Below the pieces are notes generated by a model. It was not told the DNA's origin, made no database searches, and saw only the letters and a list, made by a program, of their open reading frames with translations. From Trichomonas vaginalis G3 (lineage: Eukaryota > Parabasalia > Trichomonadida > Trichomonadidae), in contig NC_067208.1 of assembly GCF_026262505.1 (NCBI RefSeq), positions 4,907,962-4,971,961 of the forward strand: DNA of 64,000 nucleotides, read 5' to 3'. Below, piece after piece: positions 41,601-50,562 of the stretch. Made by a program: the position numbers and the translations under genes. How positions within the stretch are numbered: the first letter of the stretch is position 1; each line of letters starts with the position of its first letter.

Positions 41601-42059
41601 ATGAGTTCTTCATCAAGCTCTCGTGAACCTTCACCATCTATGAAACAAACTTTACCAAACGATTATGGAGCACCTATTGAATATTTCTTACGAGCTGCAC
41701 AATGGCAAAGAGCAGTCTCACCAAGGTTAGGTGTTCCACCAGCTCCTGTCAAAAATAGCATTTGGTCAAGTCCTTATATAAAATATGGTCTCCCACTAGG
41801 TTTGCTAGCTACAGCAGGAGCAGTTATGATGTTGAAAAGAAATAAAGCAAATGTTGTAAATAATACTGAAGTAGCTGAAGTTAAACAAACTCCAACACCT
41901 TCGCCAAAACCAACGCCTTCACAAGCAAAACCTTCAATGACTCCTGAACCTATGGAAGTACAAACTCCTGTTCAAAAGTCAACTCCTAAACCGACTCCAA
42001 CATTTAAACCAGAACCTACTCCTCAAATAAATCGTAAAACTCCTGCGTTTCCTTACTGA
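41601..42059 (+). CDS. Single-span membrane protein with Pro/Thr-rich tail
   Basis: 152 residues. One hydrophobic segment (YGLPLGLLATAGAVMML, about residues 56-72) is followed by KRNK, then a long low-complexity tail of PTP/PKP repeats. The N-terminus is Ser-rich. It is 30 bp downstream of the major capsid gene. A virion membrane or exit protein is possible. Confidence 0.55.
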   Translation: MSSSSSSREPSPSMKQTLPNDYGAPIEYFLRAAQWQRAVSPRLGVPPAPVKNSIWSSPYIKYGLPLGLLATAGAVMMLKRNKANVVNNTEVAEVKQTPTPSPKPTPSQAKPSMTPEPMEVQTPVQKSTPKPTPTFKPEPTPQINRKTPAFPY

Positions 42060-42108
42060 AAAAAATAACGTTATTTTTATTTAATATTATAATTTTTATT
42101 TGATTGAA

Positions 42109-42327
42109 ATGACGACTAAAGTCACTGAAGCAATGAAACAAAAGTTTTTGGTAGAATACATTAAATCAGGAATTATTCCAGAAGGTTTTTACATTCATAC
42201 TATGAAGGATGGTAGAGTTCAGTTTAGAAAGATAAAGCAACCATTAGATAAAGAAGGAATTTTGAGAAAGATTAAACTTCATGAGGACAACATTGCTGAA
42301 CTTAAGAAGAAGTTAGAAGAGTTATAA
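42109..42327 (+). CDS. Short coiled-coil protein
   Basis: 72 residues from MTTKVTEAMKQKFL; the ATG at 42100 is an alternative start. It ends in a heptad helix (LRKIKLHEDNIAELKKKLEE). Its stop lies at the inner edge of the right TIR, as does that of the basic gene 19242-19769 at the other end. Confidence 0.5.
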   Translation: MTTKVTEAMKQKFLVEYIKSGIIPEGFYIHTMKDGRVQFRKIKQPLDKEGILRKIKLHEDNIAELKKKLEEL

Positions 42328-42989
42328 AGCAATGAATTCAACAGGGTAGAAATGAGGGTAGAAATGAGGTTAGATCTACCCTTCTACCCTAAATTTAAAT
42401 GGATGTTTTCATACGTGTGAGGGTGGTGATATCATTAATTTTTAAGTTTATTTTTTATTTTATTTTTTATTTTATTTTTATATAAATGACGAAAACTATT
42501 GAGATAACAAACTACAACGGTCATGAGTTCAAGAATTTGTTCTTCGTTCCTCGTGAAAATACATTCTATCAGATACGAGGGAGAAAGGGTAAAGTTAGTT
42601 TGAGCGTTTATGACTACAAGCATAATGGAAAGTTTATACAAGCATACGATACAAACGGTAAACGTGTTTCATTAGCTTTGTCAAAACTTACTAACATTTA
42701 TTTTGACAGTGATTTTGACCTATATGAAGAAGAAAGTGAGTCAGAAGAATATGAACTGTTGTGTGAAGCACAGCAATGGGAGGAGTTGCAATACTTTTGT
42801 AAGTGAGAACGTTTATTTTTTACATTAGTGAGGTGAAGTGGTTGGCGGCTTTGTAAATATTTAAGGTTAAGTTAGTGTTATCGTTTTGTGTTGTAAAATA
42901 TACGTTAACGGTTTTGTAAAGTGTCAAATTCACATATAATGGGTAAGGAGGCGCGCAGTGCCTCCGTACCCATGATATGTTTACTAACT
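42320..42989. repeat. Polinton right TIR
   Basis: Inverted partner of 18592-19257, nearly identical in the outer 500 bp. It ends in the mirrored hairpin (42933-42981) and TTACTAACT, followed by the target duplication TTCTC (42990-42994). Confidence 0.92.
42486..42806 (+). CDS. TIR-borne 106-residue protein, right copy
   Basis: Same protein as 18775-19095, identical over all 106 residues. It reads outward toward the right tip. No family is recognised. Confidence 0.65.
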   Translation: MTKTIEITNYNGHEFKNLFFVPRENTFYQIRGRKGKVSLSVYDYKHNGKFIQAYDTNGKRVSLALSKLTNIYFDSDFDLYEEESESEEYELLCEAQQWEELQYFCK

Positions 42990-42994
42990 TTCTC

Positions 42995-43368
42995 ATATCA
43001 ATGAAATCTCAACATTCCTCTGGGTCGACGTTCAGAGGAATTGGTCTGATCCAAATGTCTTCTTTGACAAATTTGAGATCAAGAAGAACTACAAAGCTCA
43101 ACTCAGTGATGGAACGTATGTATTTAAGATACATTCCATTATTGCTTATCATCAAGGTCATTTCGTTGCCTTCGTCAACAAAGGAAGAGTTTGGTTCATG
43201 CTCGACGATGAAATTACTTACATTGTTCCTGATGGTTTGATCAAAGGTCTTCAAGGTGGAGATGTTGGCAGCGATTTGTGGTCATATCTTGGTGGTGTCA
43301 AATGGCTTGCAAAATGTGTCATCTATCGCAAACACAAGTTCTATGGAGCTGGTGATGATGAAGATTGA
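42995..43368 (+). pseudogene. C-terminal half of the USP domain (transposase-USP fusion)
   Basis: Continues the frame broken at 18591. It begins HINEISTFLWVDV and contains the USP His box (YHQGHFVAFV, catalytic His at 43159) and the WFMLDDE motif with the Asp pair at 43204-43209. It ends GAGDDED before TGA at 43366. Together with the Cys box in the left half, all residues of the C19 catalytic triad are present, so only the Polinton and the one frameshift near 17280 spoil the gene. The end is followed by 560 bp of AT-rich DNA, then the right TIR. Confidence 0.85.
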
Positions 43369-43927
43369 AAACAGTTTAATTTTTTTAATCTTATTATAAG
43401 GGATAATTCTCTAAATATATGATTTTTCTTAAGTTAGTGAATATTTTTCTTGTGTGCTTTTACTTATTTAAGTATTTAGTATTATTACTTAAAAATTTTG
43501 AACATTTATTTTATAATATTGAGATTTAAAATAAACTATTGCTCGATCGTATCTTTATTTGCTCTTTTAATAAAAAATCTAACTTACTATTGATTAGATA
43601 TTGATTTAAAAAAAATAATATAATAGCATAATAAAATTTCTTTATTTCCCCGTACAAAGATATAGCCGTAACAAGACATTAACGTTTGGAAAGTAAATTT
43701 GAAAAAAAGTATTATATTATAAAAGAAGTTACAAATTTTTAGAATATTTTTGTAAAATAAGAGCAAAAAGTAGAATGCAAACTCTTCGGGTACTAAAACC
43801 TGCCATTAAATTGAGATAAATAATAGATTTTGTAAAATTTTGTTGTAATTCTTGTATCAGTCTTGCCTTGAGTATGAGTTTGAGTCTACCCTTGTTTCCA
43901 TATTGCCTATTCCTTTTTAACGCGGCT
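43369..43927. other. 3' non-coding region of the transposon
   Basis: AT-rich, no credible open frame. It lies between the USP stop and the right TIR. Confidence 0.6.
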
Positions 43928-44203
43928 ATTCCTATTCCAGTTTTTGGTGCTTTTCTATGATAACCAAATTGATTTGGTTATCATAGAAAAGAGACCATTA
44001 TAATGCTTAAAATTAATTATGTTTAGGGCCGGTTTATTGGGATAAGGAAGTTTATAATACGTGAACACTTGTTTCCTCATCGAAAAGTCATAACGCATAA
44101 AGTCGATGTTTCCTTAGTACAAAAAGTGACATATGACGCTTAACTCTTTATTCCAGATAATGACCATATTTATGGGATTAAAAAGTTTAGGAAGCTTCTC
44201 CCC
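43928..44203 (-). repeat. Right TIR of DDE-USP transposon
   Basis: Inverted partner of 14903-15178, 276 bp, one mismatch in the stem-proximal part and an inverted loop dinucleotide in the palindrome (43950-43991). Followed by AAT. Confidence 0.95.
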
Positions 44204-44444
44204 AATATGATTAAAAATAGGCATTCCAACATTCAGGCATCCTAGGTTAAAGCAACGAGCTTTTTCCCATAATATTTCATTTCAGATTTTTCATTTGATT
44301 AAGAGTTGCATAAATTAATAATGGTACCCGAGATCATTCAAATGTTTATTTATGTTTTATGATTCATGAAGTATATTTCAAACATATATAAAAAAATATT
44401 TATTACAAACAAAAATATGATTAAGTAGTATTATAGAAAGAGAG

Positions 44445-44849
44445 TTATTCTTGGTTTTCTTCTTCTTTCTCAATCTGTTCAAGGATAGAAGCAATTTGAT
44501 TCTTTAGTGAAGTGAGACGATTTTGTGATTTTACTTTCTTCATTTCAGAAACAGTTAGCATATGAAGAAGTATTTCACATTCTACTTGTAACTGTGCATT
44601 TTCTCTTTGCATCTTAGAAATTTCCTGTAGTGTTGGGTTTGGATTCGAAGGCTGCTCTGGAAGATTTAAGTTTGTCCAAGATCCATCTTGCCATCGTAAA
44701 TGCACTGGTCCAAAATTGATTTCTATTGGGGTGTTCGCATCTGCCCTTCGATTTATGCCGAAATTTTGTTTTGTCGGATGGAAAAACTTACTGATTCTAT
44801 TTTGCTCCTCCCATCTCCCTATAGGAGACAACATTTGCTGAGGATTCAT
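44445..44849 (-). CDS. CBY: Chibby-family protein
   Basis: 134 residues, close to the 126 of human Chibby 1. Matches in order: an FFHPTK N-terminal patch (Chibby FFGNTFSPKK), EINFGPVHLRWQDGSWTN (LKFENGQWIAE), then the C-terminal coiled coil EISKMQRENAQLQVECEIL (EVQRLRRRNQQLEEENNLL) and LLHMLTVSE (LLDMLSETT). In animals Chibby sits at the ciliary basal body/transition zone and binds beta-catenin; in a flagellate the basal-body role is the likely one. It is transcribed away from the CHD-like gene with 84 bp between start codons. Confidence 0.75.
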   Translation of the reverse strand: MNPQQMLSPIGRWEEQNRISKFFHPTKQNFGINRRADANTPIEINFGPVHLRWQDGSWTNLNLPEQPSNPNPTLQEISKMQRENAQLQVECEILLHMLTVSEMKKVKSQNRLTSLKNQIASILEQIEKEEENQE

Positions 44850-44933
44850 TAAAATCTTTGGTAAAATTTAACGTAAATTTGTCACTTTTTGTAAAAGTGA
44901 CGATATTGGCGCCAGAAGCTTGAATCAACTAAA
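44850..44933. promoter_or_regulatory. Short divergent promoter with initiator-like palindrome
   Basis: GTCACTTTT, 3 nt, AAAAGTGAC at 44881-44901 is a perfect dyad that puts one TCACTTTT (Inr-like) on each strand, facing the Chibby and CHD-like genes. A GGCGCC palindrome follows at about 44910. One shared element may start both genes. Confidence 0.5.
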
Positions 44934-47900
44934 ATGAGTCATTCTGCTTCTTCAAGCACTGATAGTTCAGGATACAATGATTCCAGTGCTCAAGAAGTTA
45001 ATGGTTCAGATGATTCAAGCAATGTTAGCCCTGCTAAAAGGAAAAGGAATCAAGAAAGCAGTTCATCAAAATCTGATTCAGGAAGTAGTAACTCTTCAAG
45101 CTCTAAAAGCTCATCAAGTTCAAGTCAGTCGAATTCTTCGAGTGATAACGAAGACAGTGATTCTTTCCACGTCGATAATTATTCAGTTCAAGATATTTTT
45201 GCTGTTACTGCAAATCTTGATGATCCAGAATATCTTCTAAATTTAGAGGATAGTTCGGTCATAAGATCTGTTACCACAAATTCCAAGGAATTGAATCGCA
45301 AAAAAGAAAATCAAAAAATGCTAAAAGAATTTAACGAATCGGCAAACTTCGGACTCATGGTTTCTAATTTGTCACCTAAGTTTTTAGAGCCTATGCAAGC
45401 CCCTATATCAGTTCCGCCTTTATTTGTTGATCGTATTATAACTCATCGATTATCATCAAATCCTACAGTCTATTCGATCGAGCCTGATGAAACTGAAGAG
45501 GAAGATTCATCAGAAAATACAGAAAAAACTACTATTTATTATGTAAAGTGGAATGGACTCGATGAGGACGCAGCAAGCTGGGAAACAGTTGAATCCATCA
45601 ATGGTAAAGCTACTTCCCTATTTTGCGCTCCAAATGCTTCCGAATTTCCAAGATTATTAGAAATCTACTGGAGAAAGACGAAAAAGTCTGAAAAAGACAT
45701 ACCGTTCGATAAATTCCCCGAAAAAATCCAACCAATCGATTTTCTACATAATATTAAATTAACAGATTTACAGCTCGAAATCTTCGACTTCATTGTTCAA
45801 TCATTACATGAGGACAAGGCCGCAGTTGTCAGAATTCCTCAAGGAGTTGGAAAAACAATGAGTGTTGCCGCATTATTAAATACAGCCGCATTTAAGTACA
45901 GCAGCAACCACCCAGCGCTTATTATATGTGACGACCCTTATTCATGGGTAGAAACAATACGATTCGCTACGAACCTTTATTGGTGTGAATTTCCTGAAAG
46001 TAAAACCGCGAGATCTACAATTACGCAAGAAGAATTCGTTGGAAAAGTCGGCTGCAAGTGCGACGTACTTATAGTAACTCATGATATATTACAGCGTGGT
46101 ATGAACTACTTTTCTAAGGTAAAATGGGGATTTATCGTCGGTGATCAGACAACATCGGCATTTAAGATTCCTGTTTGGGTTACAAGACTTCCTGGTCATA
46201 AGATATACCTCTTTAACTCAGAAGATGACGATTTCAGCATCAATCAACAAAATTGTAATATTCATACGTTTTCTGGACCAGTTTTCAAGGCTCATGAAGA
46301 GCTCATCCTCGTCCCTGATGTTATTGGTGATAGTATTGCTGAACTTCTCCATAAAAATTTGAAGAATTACGATATGAGTTTATATGATCAGTATCAAGTA
46401 CAATGTATGTTCCTGCAAACAGCCTATTCACATCCTTTCCTTGTTCCCGAGCTCAAAGATATCATTGTTCGTAAGAAAATCATTAAAATGGGAAGAGATT
46501 TAACAGAAGACGAAATGATTAAGCTCATGGCCGAATCATCGAACAAATTCAAGGAAGTTGCAGCCATTGCAGCTGAATGCGCTCAAAATAACACAGTTTG
46601 TTGCATATTTGCAAACGGATTTGCAATTTTACGTCTTCTTATGCAATATCTGACCTATAAAAATATCCCAACCTCATTCATGCACTCACCACTGCCCGAG
46701 GAATCGTATTCAACTGATTTCAAAGCAGGTGCATTATTATTGACCCGAAATATCAATTCGCCAATTATAGATCGCCTCAACATATCAACTCTTGTCTTCT
46801 TAGACCTCGATGAGGACTTCCAAACTGACCTCCACATTCAAGAATTCTTTGTTCGTCAAAAGAATGTGACCGTTAAGCGGTTAATTACCGCAGAAACTGC
46901 AGAATCCGCAATGTTCGGTTACATTCTGAACACAGACGAGCTAATTATGCCGGATTTACCGAAAGAAGATGCAGAAGAAATTTTGAGGTACGGAGTGGCC
47001 ACGACATCGAACTGGTCGCTTGCCAAGTCCACGGAAAAGACGATTATCAAGGTCGTTTATCCAGATATGATGGACCAAATCTTCAAAGAATTTAATGAAG
47101 ACCCAATTGAAGGTTTGGCACCGGAAACAGAGTTCTGGAAGAACGATTTCAAACCATCCGATTCAATTCCTACAAGTTCGAACAGAAATATCAAAACTTG
47201 CAGAAATTTGATAGATAATGTCTGCAAATATGGAATTTTCGAGATGGGCAAGGTCTCAAAGGCTGTAGGATTAGATCCAGATGTTGCTCTTCACTATTTG
47301 AAGATCATTTTCCTTTTAATGTTATCAGAATGCAATTCTTACGACGTTTTATTACTCGCAGGTTATATTTCCAATCTCCACAACCTCCCAGAGATCCCAA
47401 TAACCCGCGATGCCTGGGAGAACGTCTGGATCAAGAACTACGGCCAATACGAACTCGCCGATATAATTACGAAAAATTTGGCCGAGTCAAAAGTTTTCAG
47501 AAGTTTTGCCAAAACTTGCCAAATTGCCAATGACAGGTTAGTCATTGCCGCTTACGAAGGAATTTCGACGGATACATTTCCCATTCGTTTTTGTTCAGAA
47601 AAAAGTTCGATGCCAACATTAGAACAACTTTCACAAGTGATAAACACGACATCTTTCATTGCCGCGCGTTACGAATCATTAAGGACAGCCATGGCAAACG
47701 ATGTTTATTCATTTGCCACGCATTATCCAAGTGAAAACAGGATATTTACTGGTAACAAATCCCTTGATTTCGCTGTTGAACTCTTCAGAACAAATCCGAA
47801 ATCAACAGCATGGGATGAACGTGAAGTAAACAAAGTTTTAGAGATGTTGACAAGTTATGGAATTCCTTATACAAAAGACTCACAAAAAATTGATGGCGAT

Positions 47901-49787
47901 GAAATTGTTTCTTTGTGTAGATTGATAAGGAAAACTCCTGAAGAAGCTGTTTCTTTTGTCAACAGTTTACAAGAACAAATCATGAAATTCCATGTACATG
48001 ATTTGAGTTTAGTTTTACCTGATTCTTTGACAAAATCTGACAACATCATTGAAATAACAGGAGCTGAAATAGAGAACAGGAAATCAGACATTTTGGCAAT
48101 GCATGTTATCAGAAGTTACATGTTGATGAATCAGACAGAAAAACAGGATTTGTTTATAAGAACATTACCTGATAAATGGACATTAGATAATGATTTGCAA
48201 CTGTTTAAATTCGCTTGTCAATTCGGAATTGATAATGCGAAAAACATCCCAGAAGTTCAAATAAATAAATCACATAATGGTCCCGAACAATTAATAACTG
48301 TTGAAGAATATAATGAACTCAAACAAGCAGCTACAAATAAAACAATGGCTGAAAAGAGAATTGCTACTTTAGTTCAAACATTAGCAATTAAAATCAGCCC
48401 ACTTTTGGATGAAGAATTTGAGAAAAACATTAAGAAACAGATCAAAAAATCCGCGATGAAATCATCTCCTTCTCCTCAAAGACAAGCTGTTGTTTTACCT
48501 ATTCCTGAATCACATCCACATACGCCATTGAATACAAAACCAGGAGCTCCAACACAAGTAATTACTTCTACAAGCCAATTACCACCAAATTGCCAAACAC
48601 AGATCATATCAATTCAAAAACCTCCACGTCCAGAAGATTTACTTAAAAACAAGGAAATAAATGTCGATCAATTTCTTCAAATGGTCAGAGAAAACAAAGT
48701 ACAAAACAATTCAATATTTAATGCTGTTAAAGATGAAAGTTTACCACCAGAATATTTGTTACAAATCATAAGAGAAGAAAAGATATCTTCTAATTCTTTG
48801 TTACAATTAATTAATACATATAAAGTTCCTCCAAATGTTTTGTATCAAGCGATGTTAGAATTCCATATTCCAAAAGAAATTGTTGATGACGCCTTTGTTT
48901 TCGTGATAAATTCAAAAGCGTTTCCAAATGAAATTGTACAGAACTTGATGACAAGTTACAAGTACAATCAATCAACAATACAAACAGCTTTGTCTCATAG
49001 AGGATCAATCATTTCTCAAGCGAAGAAAGAACAAAGAGATCAAATTCGACAGCAACAACAACAAATTTTAAGACAAATTTCTGCACAGCCACAAATTGCA
49101 TTATATGGACAGCCACAACCACAACAACCAATTGCTATTGTTGTTACTCCTCCTCAGAATATAATTTATCCTCCTGCACAGTTAATGAAGCCACAAACTC
49201 CTCAGATGATTCAAACAAGGCCAATTTCGATGCCACCACAAATTTTGCATTCCCCAGAAAACTTGGAACAAGAAAAAGAAAAACACGCATTGTTGATACA
49301 ACAAATAACAGACAAGAAGGCAAAGAGAGGTCGGAAATCAAACATTGATAAGATAATTGAACAACAAAAGATTCATCAATTCCAACAACAACAACAAAAT
49401 CCTCAACAAAATCAACAACAACAAATTCCTGTTTCTCAACCGATAACAACACCTCAAACACCACAAATAATTCATCCGCCACAGCCAACAACACAAACAA
49501 CTAATTTGTTGCAGCCACAATTGATTCAACAAATGATTTCTCAAAAACAACAACAAACTCAACAGTGGCAACCTCAAATACAAAAGTTTGTCCCCCAAAA
49601 TAATCCTCAGACCACGATCACTTCACCTGTTATTGTAAAAACGGCTCCTACTGTTATATTGCCTGCACAAATACCAATACAAGGTTCACAACAAAGTGAG
49701 GCAAATAAACCTAATCCTACAAAGCCAAATGCTTTGGATGTTTATTTTGATGGAGTCAGCAAATTACAAGATAGAAGTAACATGTAA
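44934..49787 (+). CDS. CHD-like chromodomain/SNF2 protein with degenerate ATPase motifs
   Basis: 1617 residues. A Ser/Asp-rich N-terminus with a basic KRKR patch is followed by a chromodomain-like segment at about 160-235 (TIYYVKWNGLDEDAASWE). Then comes a SNF2-type helicase pair. Walker A is kept (PQGVGKTMSV, near 302), but the DEAH position reads GDQTT (near 402). The end of the second lobe, STLVFLDLDEDFQTDLHIQE then VTVKRLITAETAE, aligns with SNF2 motifs V-VI although the arginine motif (HRIGQ) reads FVRQ. A helical region follows (to about 1150), eight copies of a 14-residue repeat (about 1240-1358) and a Gln/Pro-rich tail. It is likely a chromatin protein that binds but may not hydrolyse ATP. 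The domain order is that of CHD remodellers. Confidence 0.75.
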   Translation: MSHSASSSTDSSGYNDSSAQEVNGSDDSSNVSPAKRKRNQESSSSKSDSGSSNSSSSKSSSSSSQSNSSSDNEDSDSFHVDNYSVQDIFAVTANLDDPEYLLNLEDSSVIRSVTTNSKELNRKKENQKMLKEFNESANFGLMVSNLSPKFLEPMQAPISVPPLFVDRIITHRLSSNPTVYSIEPDETEEEDSSENTEKTTIYYVKWNGLDEDAASWETVESINGKATSLFCAPNASEFPRLLEIYWRKTKKSEKDIPFDKFPEKIQPIDFLHNIKLTDLQLEIFDFIVQSLHEDKAAVVRIPQGVGKTMSVAALLNTAAFKYSSNHPALIICDDPYSWVETIRFATNLYWCEFPESKTARSTITQEEFVGKVGCKCDVLIVTHDILQRGMNYFSKVKWGFIVGDQTTSAFKIPVWVTRLPGHKIYLFNSEDDDFSINQQNCNIHTFSGPVFKAHEELILVPDVIGDSIAELLHKNLKNYDMSLYDQYQVQCMFLQTAYSHPFLVPELKDIIVRKKIIKMGRDLTEDEMIKLMAESSNKFKEVAAIAAECAQNNTVCCIFANGFAILRLLMQYLTYKNIPTSFMHSPLPEESYSTDFKAGALLLTRNINSPIIDRLNISTLVFLDLDEDFQTDLHIQEFFVRQKNVTVKRLITAETAESAMFGYILNTDELIMPDLPKEDAEEILRYGVATTSNWSLAKSTEKTIIKVVYPDMMDQIFKEFNEDPIEGLAPETEFWKNDFKPSDSIPTSSNRNIKTCRNLIDNVCKYGIFEMGKVSKAVGLDPDVALHYLKIIFLLMLSECNSYDVLLLAGYISNLHNLPEIPITRDAWENVWIKNYGQYELADIITKNLAESKVFRSFAKTCQIANDRLVIAAYEGISTDTFPIRFCSEKSSMPTLEQLSQVINTTSFIAARYESLRTAMANDVYSFATHYPSENRIFTGNKSLDFAVELFRTNPKSTAWDEREVNKVLEMLTSYGIPYTKDSQKIDGDEIVSLCRLIRKTPEEAVSFVNSLQEQIMKFHVHDLSLVLPDSLTKSDNIIEITGAEIENRKSDILAMHVIRSYMLMNQTEKQDLFIRTLPDKWTLDNDLQLFKFACQFGIDNAKNIPEVQINKSHNGPEQLITVEEYNELKQAATNKTMAEKRIATLVQTLAIKISPLLDEEFEKNIKKQIKKSAMKSSPSPQRQAVVLPIPESHPHTPLNTKPGAPTQVITSTSQLPPNCQTQIISIQKPPRPEDLLKNKEINVDQFLQMVRENKVQNNSIFNAVKDESLPPEYLLQIIREEKISSNSLLQLINTYKVPPNVLYQAMLEFHIPKEIVDDAFVFVINSKAFPNEIVQNLMTSYKYNQSTIQTALSHRGSIISQAKKEQRDQIRQQQQQILRQISAQPQIALYGQPQPQQPIAIVVTPPQNIIYPPAQLMKPQTPQMIQTRPISMPPQILHSPENLEQEKEKHALLIQQITDKKAKRGRKSNIDKIIEQQKIHQFQQQQQNPQQNQQQQIPVSQPITTPQTPQIIHPPQPTTQTTNLLQPQLIQQMISQKQQQTQQWQPQIQKFVPQNNPQTTITSPVIVKTAPTVILPAQIPIQGSQQSEANKPNPTKPNALDVYFDGVSKLQDRSNM

Positions 49788-50101
49788 TTCCCCTTTTTTT
49801 ATTGTTTGAATTGTTTATTTTTGATTATATATTTTATCGTATATGAACAAAATGTATGTTTTATTTTTTATATTTCTTTGATTTATTTATATTTTTTGAT
49901 AAAAATATCATTTAAAAAAATGTTGATTTTTATTTACTTAAATATATTAATCATTGTTTCAAAACATATGCGAATAATAGTACTATGTGTGTCTCATCTA
50001 TTAATAGAATCACTGCTTCCAGGACTCATTTTAGGTGGTTGTTTTTGAACAACATCCAGTTTTGAGAGTTACAATATTTCAGAATTGAGGATATATATAT
50101 A
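49788..50101. other. 3' flank of the CHD-like gene, AT-rich
   Basis: T-rich stretch after the stop. The open frame at 49806-50048 is hydrophobic only because of T-rich codons. Nothing supported. Confidence 0.6.
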
Positions 50102-50280
50102 GGGTGTCACAGAACCTGTGAGCATCTCCATATTGGGATGAGATATATAAATTCTATTTACATACACATATAGAGTGCTACAAATCCTAAAAGCGCCGAA
50201 TTAAGAAATGGTTAAATTTCAGCTGCATTACCATCTTTTTAGAATTAAAATGGAGATGCTCATAATTTCTAGAACATCCC
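50102..50280. mobile_element. Short MITE-like element with 30-bp TIRs
   Basis: Outer ends GGGTGTCACAGAACCTGTGA and, inverted, GGGATGTTCTAGAAATTATG; both continue GAGCATCTCCAT. About 179 bp in all, next to a TA run on the left and TAT on the right, as expected for Tc1/mariner-type insertion at TA. No coding capacity. Confidence 0.5.
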
Positions 50281-50562
50281 ATATTCAATCTGAATTAACT
50301 AATGAAATGGAAAGACAAGATGAAGTGATATGCAATATGATGTGCATTCATATGAATTATTTAGGTTTATGCATCAATATTATCTAGTTTTGAATTTATC
50401 TCAAAATTATTGAATTTAAAATCAGAATGCTTGACTGTTTCTCAATTGAATACGTTGAGCAGTTTATTGCTATGGATGTTTGCGCCAATCGTTTAGCACA
50501 TTTATGTCTCTGAGATTAATTCTTGATTTGAAAACATTTGGGTAAGACAATCATTGGAGAAT

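Larger units (their letters stand above)
18592..42989. mobile_element. Element 2: Polinton/Maverick, 24.4 kb, broken
   Basis: Ends AGTTAGTAA...TTACTAACT with TIRs of about 662 and 670 bp and a TTCTC target duplication. Parts: packaging ATPase, protein-primed DNA polymerase B, retrovirus-like integrase, major capsid, several minor-capsid candidates, collagen-like fibre, a KilA-N gene row and many small genes. The major capsid, ATPase and one minor capsid look whole. Integrase, polymerase, fibre, one KilA-N gene and one minor-capsid gene are broken, about eight to ten breaks in all. No adenain-type protease was recognised. Near-identical TIRs and a clean target duplication indicate a young insertion, later than the transposon it sits in. 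Confidence 0.93.
14903..44203 (+). mobile_element. DDE transposase-USP DNA transposon, split by a Polinton
   Basis: Terminal inverted repeats of 276 bp (14903-15178 and 43928-44203) differ at one position by eye, and AAT flanks both ends (14900-14902, 44204-44206). Without the inner Polinton the element is about 4.9 kb. It carries one gene-like unit: an HTH plus DDE_Tnp_4-type transposase followed in the same frame by a ubiquitin-specific protease. A 3-bp target duplication and GGG-starting ends recall PIF/Harbinger, but AAT is not the usual TWA and the TIRs are unusually long. The near-identical TIRs indicate a recent insertion. It could be a new family in the Harbinger/IS5-like group. Confidence 0.85.

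Noticed and set aside
44800-44830. QNRISKFF in the Chibby-like protein as a second PIP box
   Set aside because: It coincides with the FF.P.K N-terminal patch of the Chibby family, and the rest of the protein fits Chibby. Clamp binding is not needed to explain it.
49806-50048. Hydrophobic 80-codon open frame
   Set aside because: The hydrophobicity comes from T-rich DNA. It has no support.
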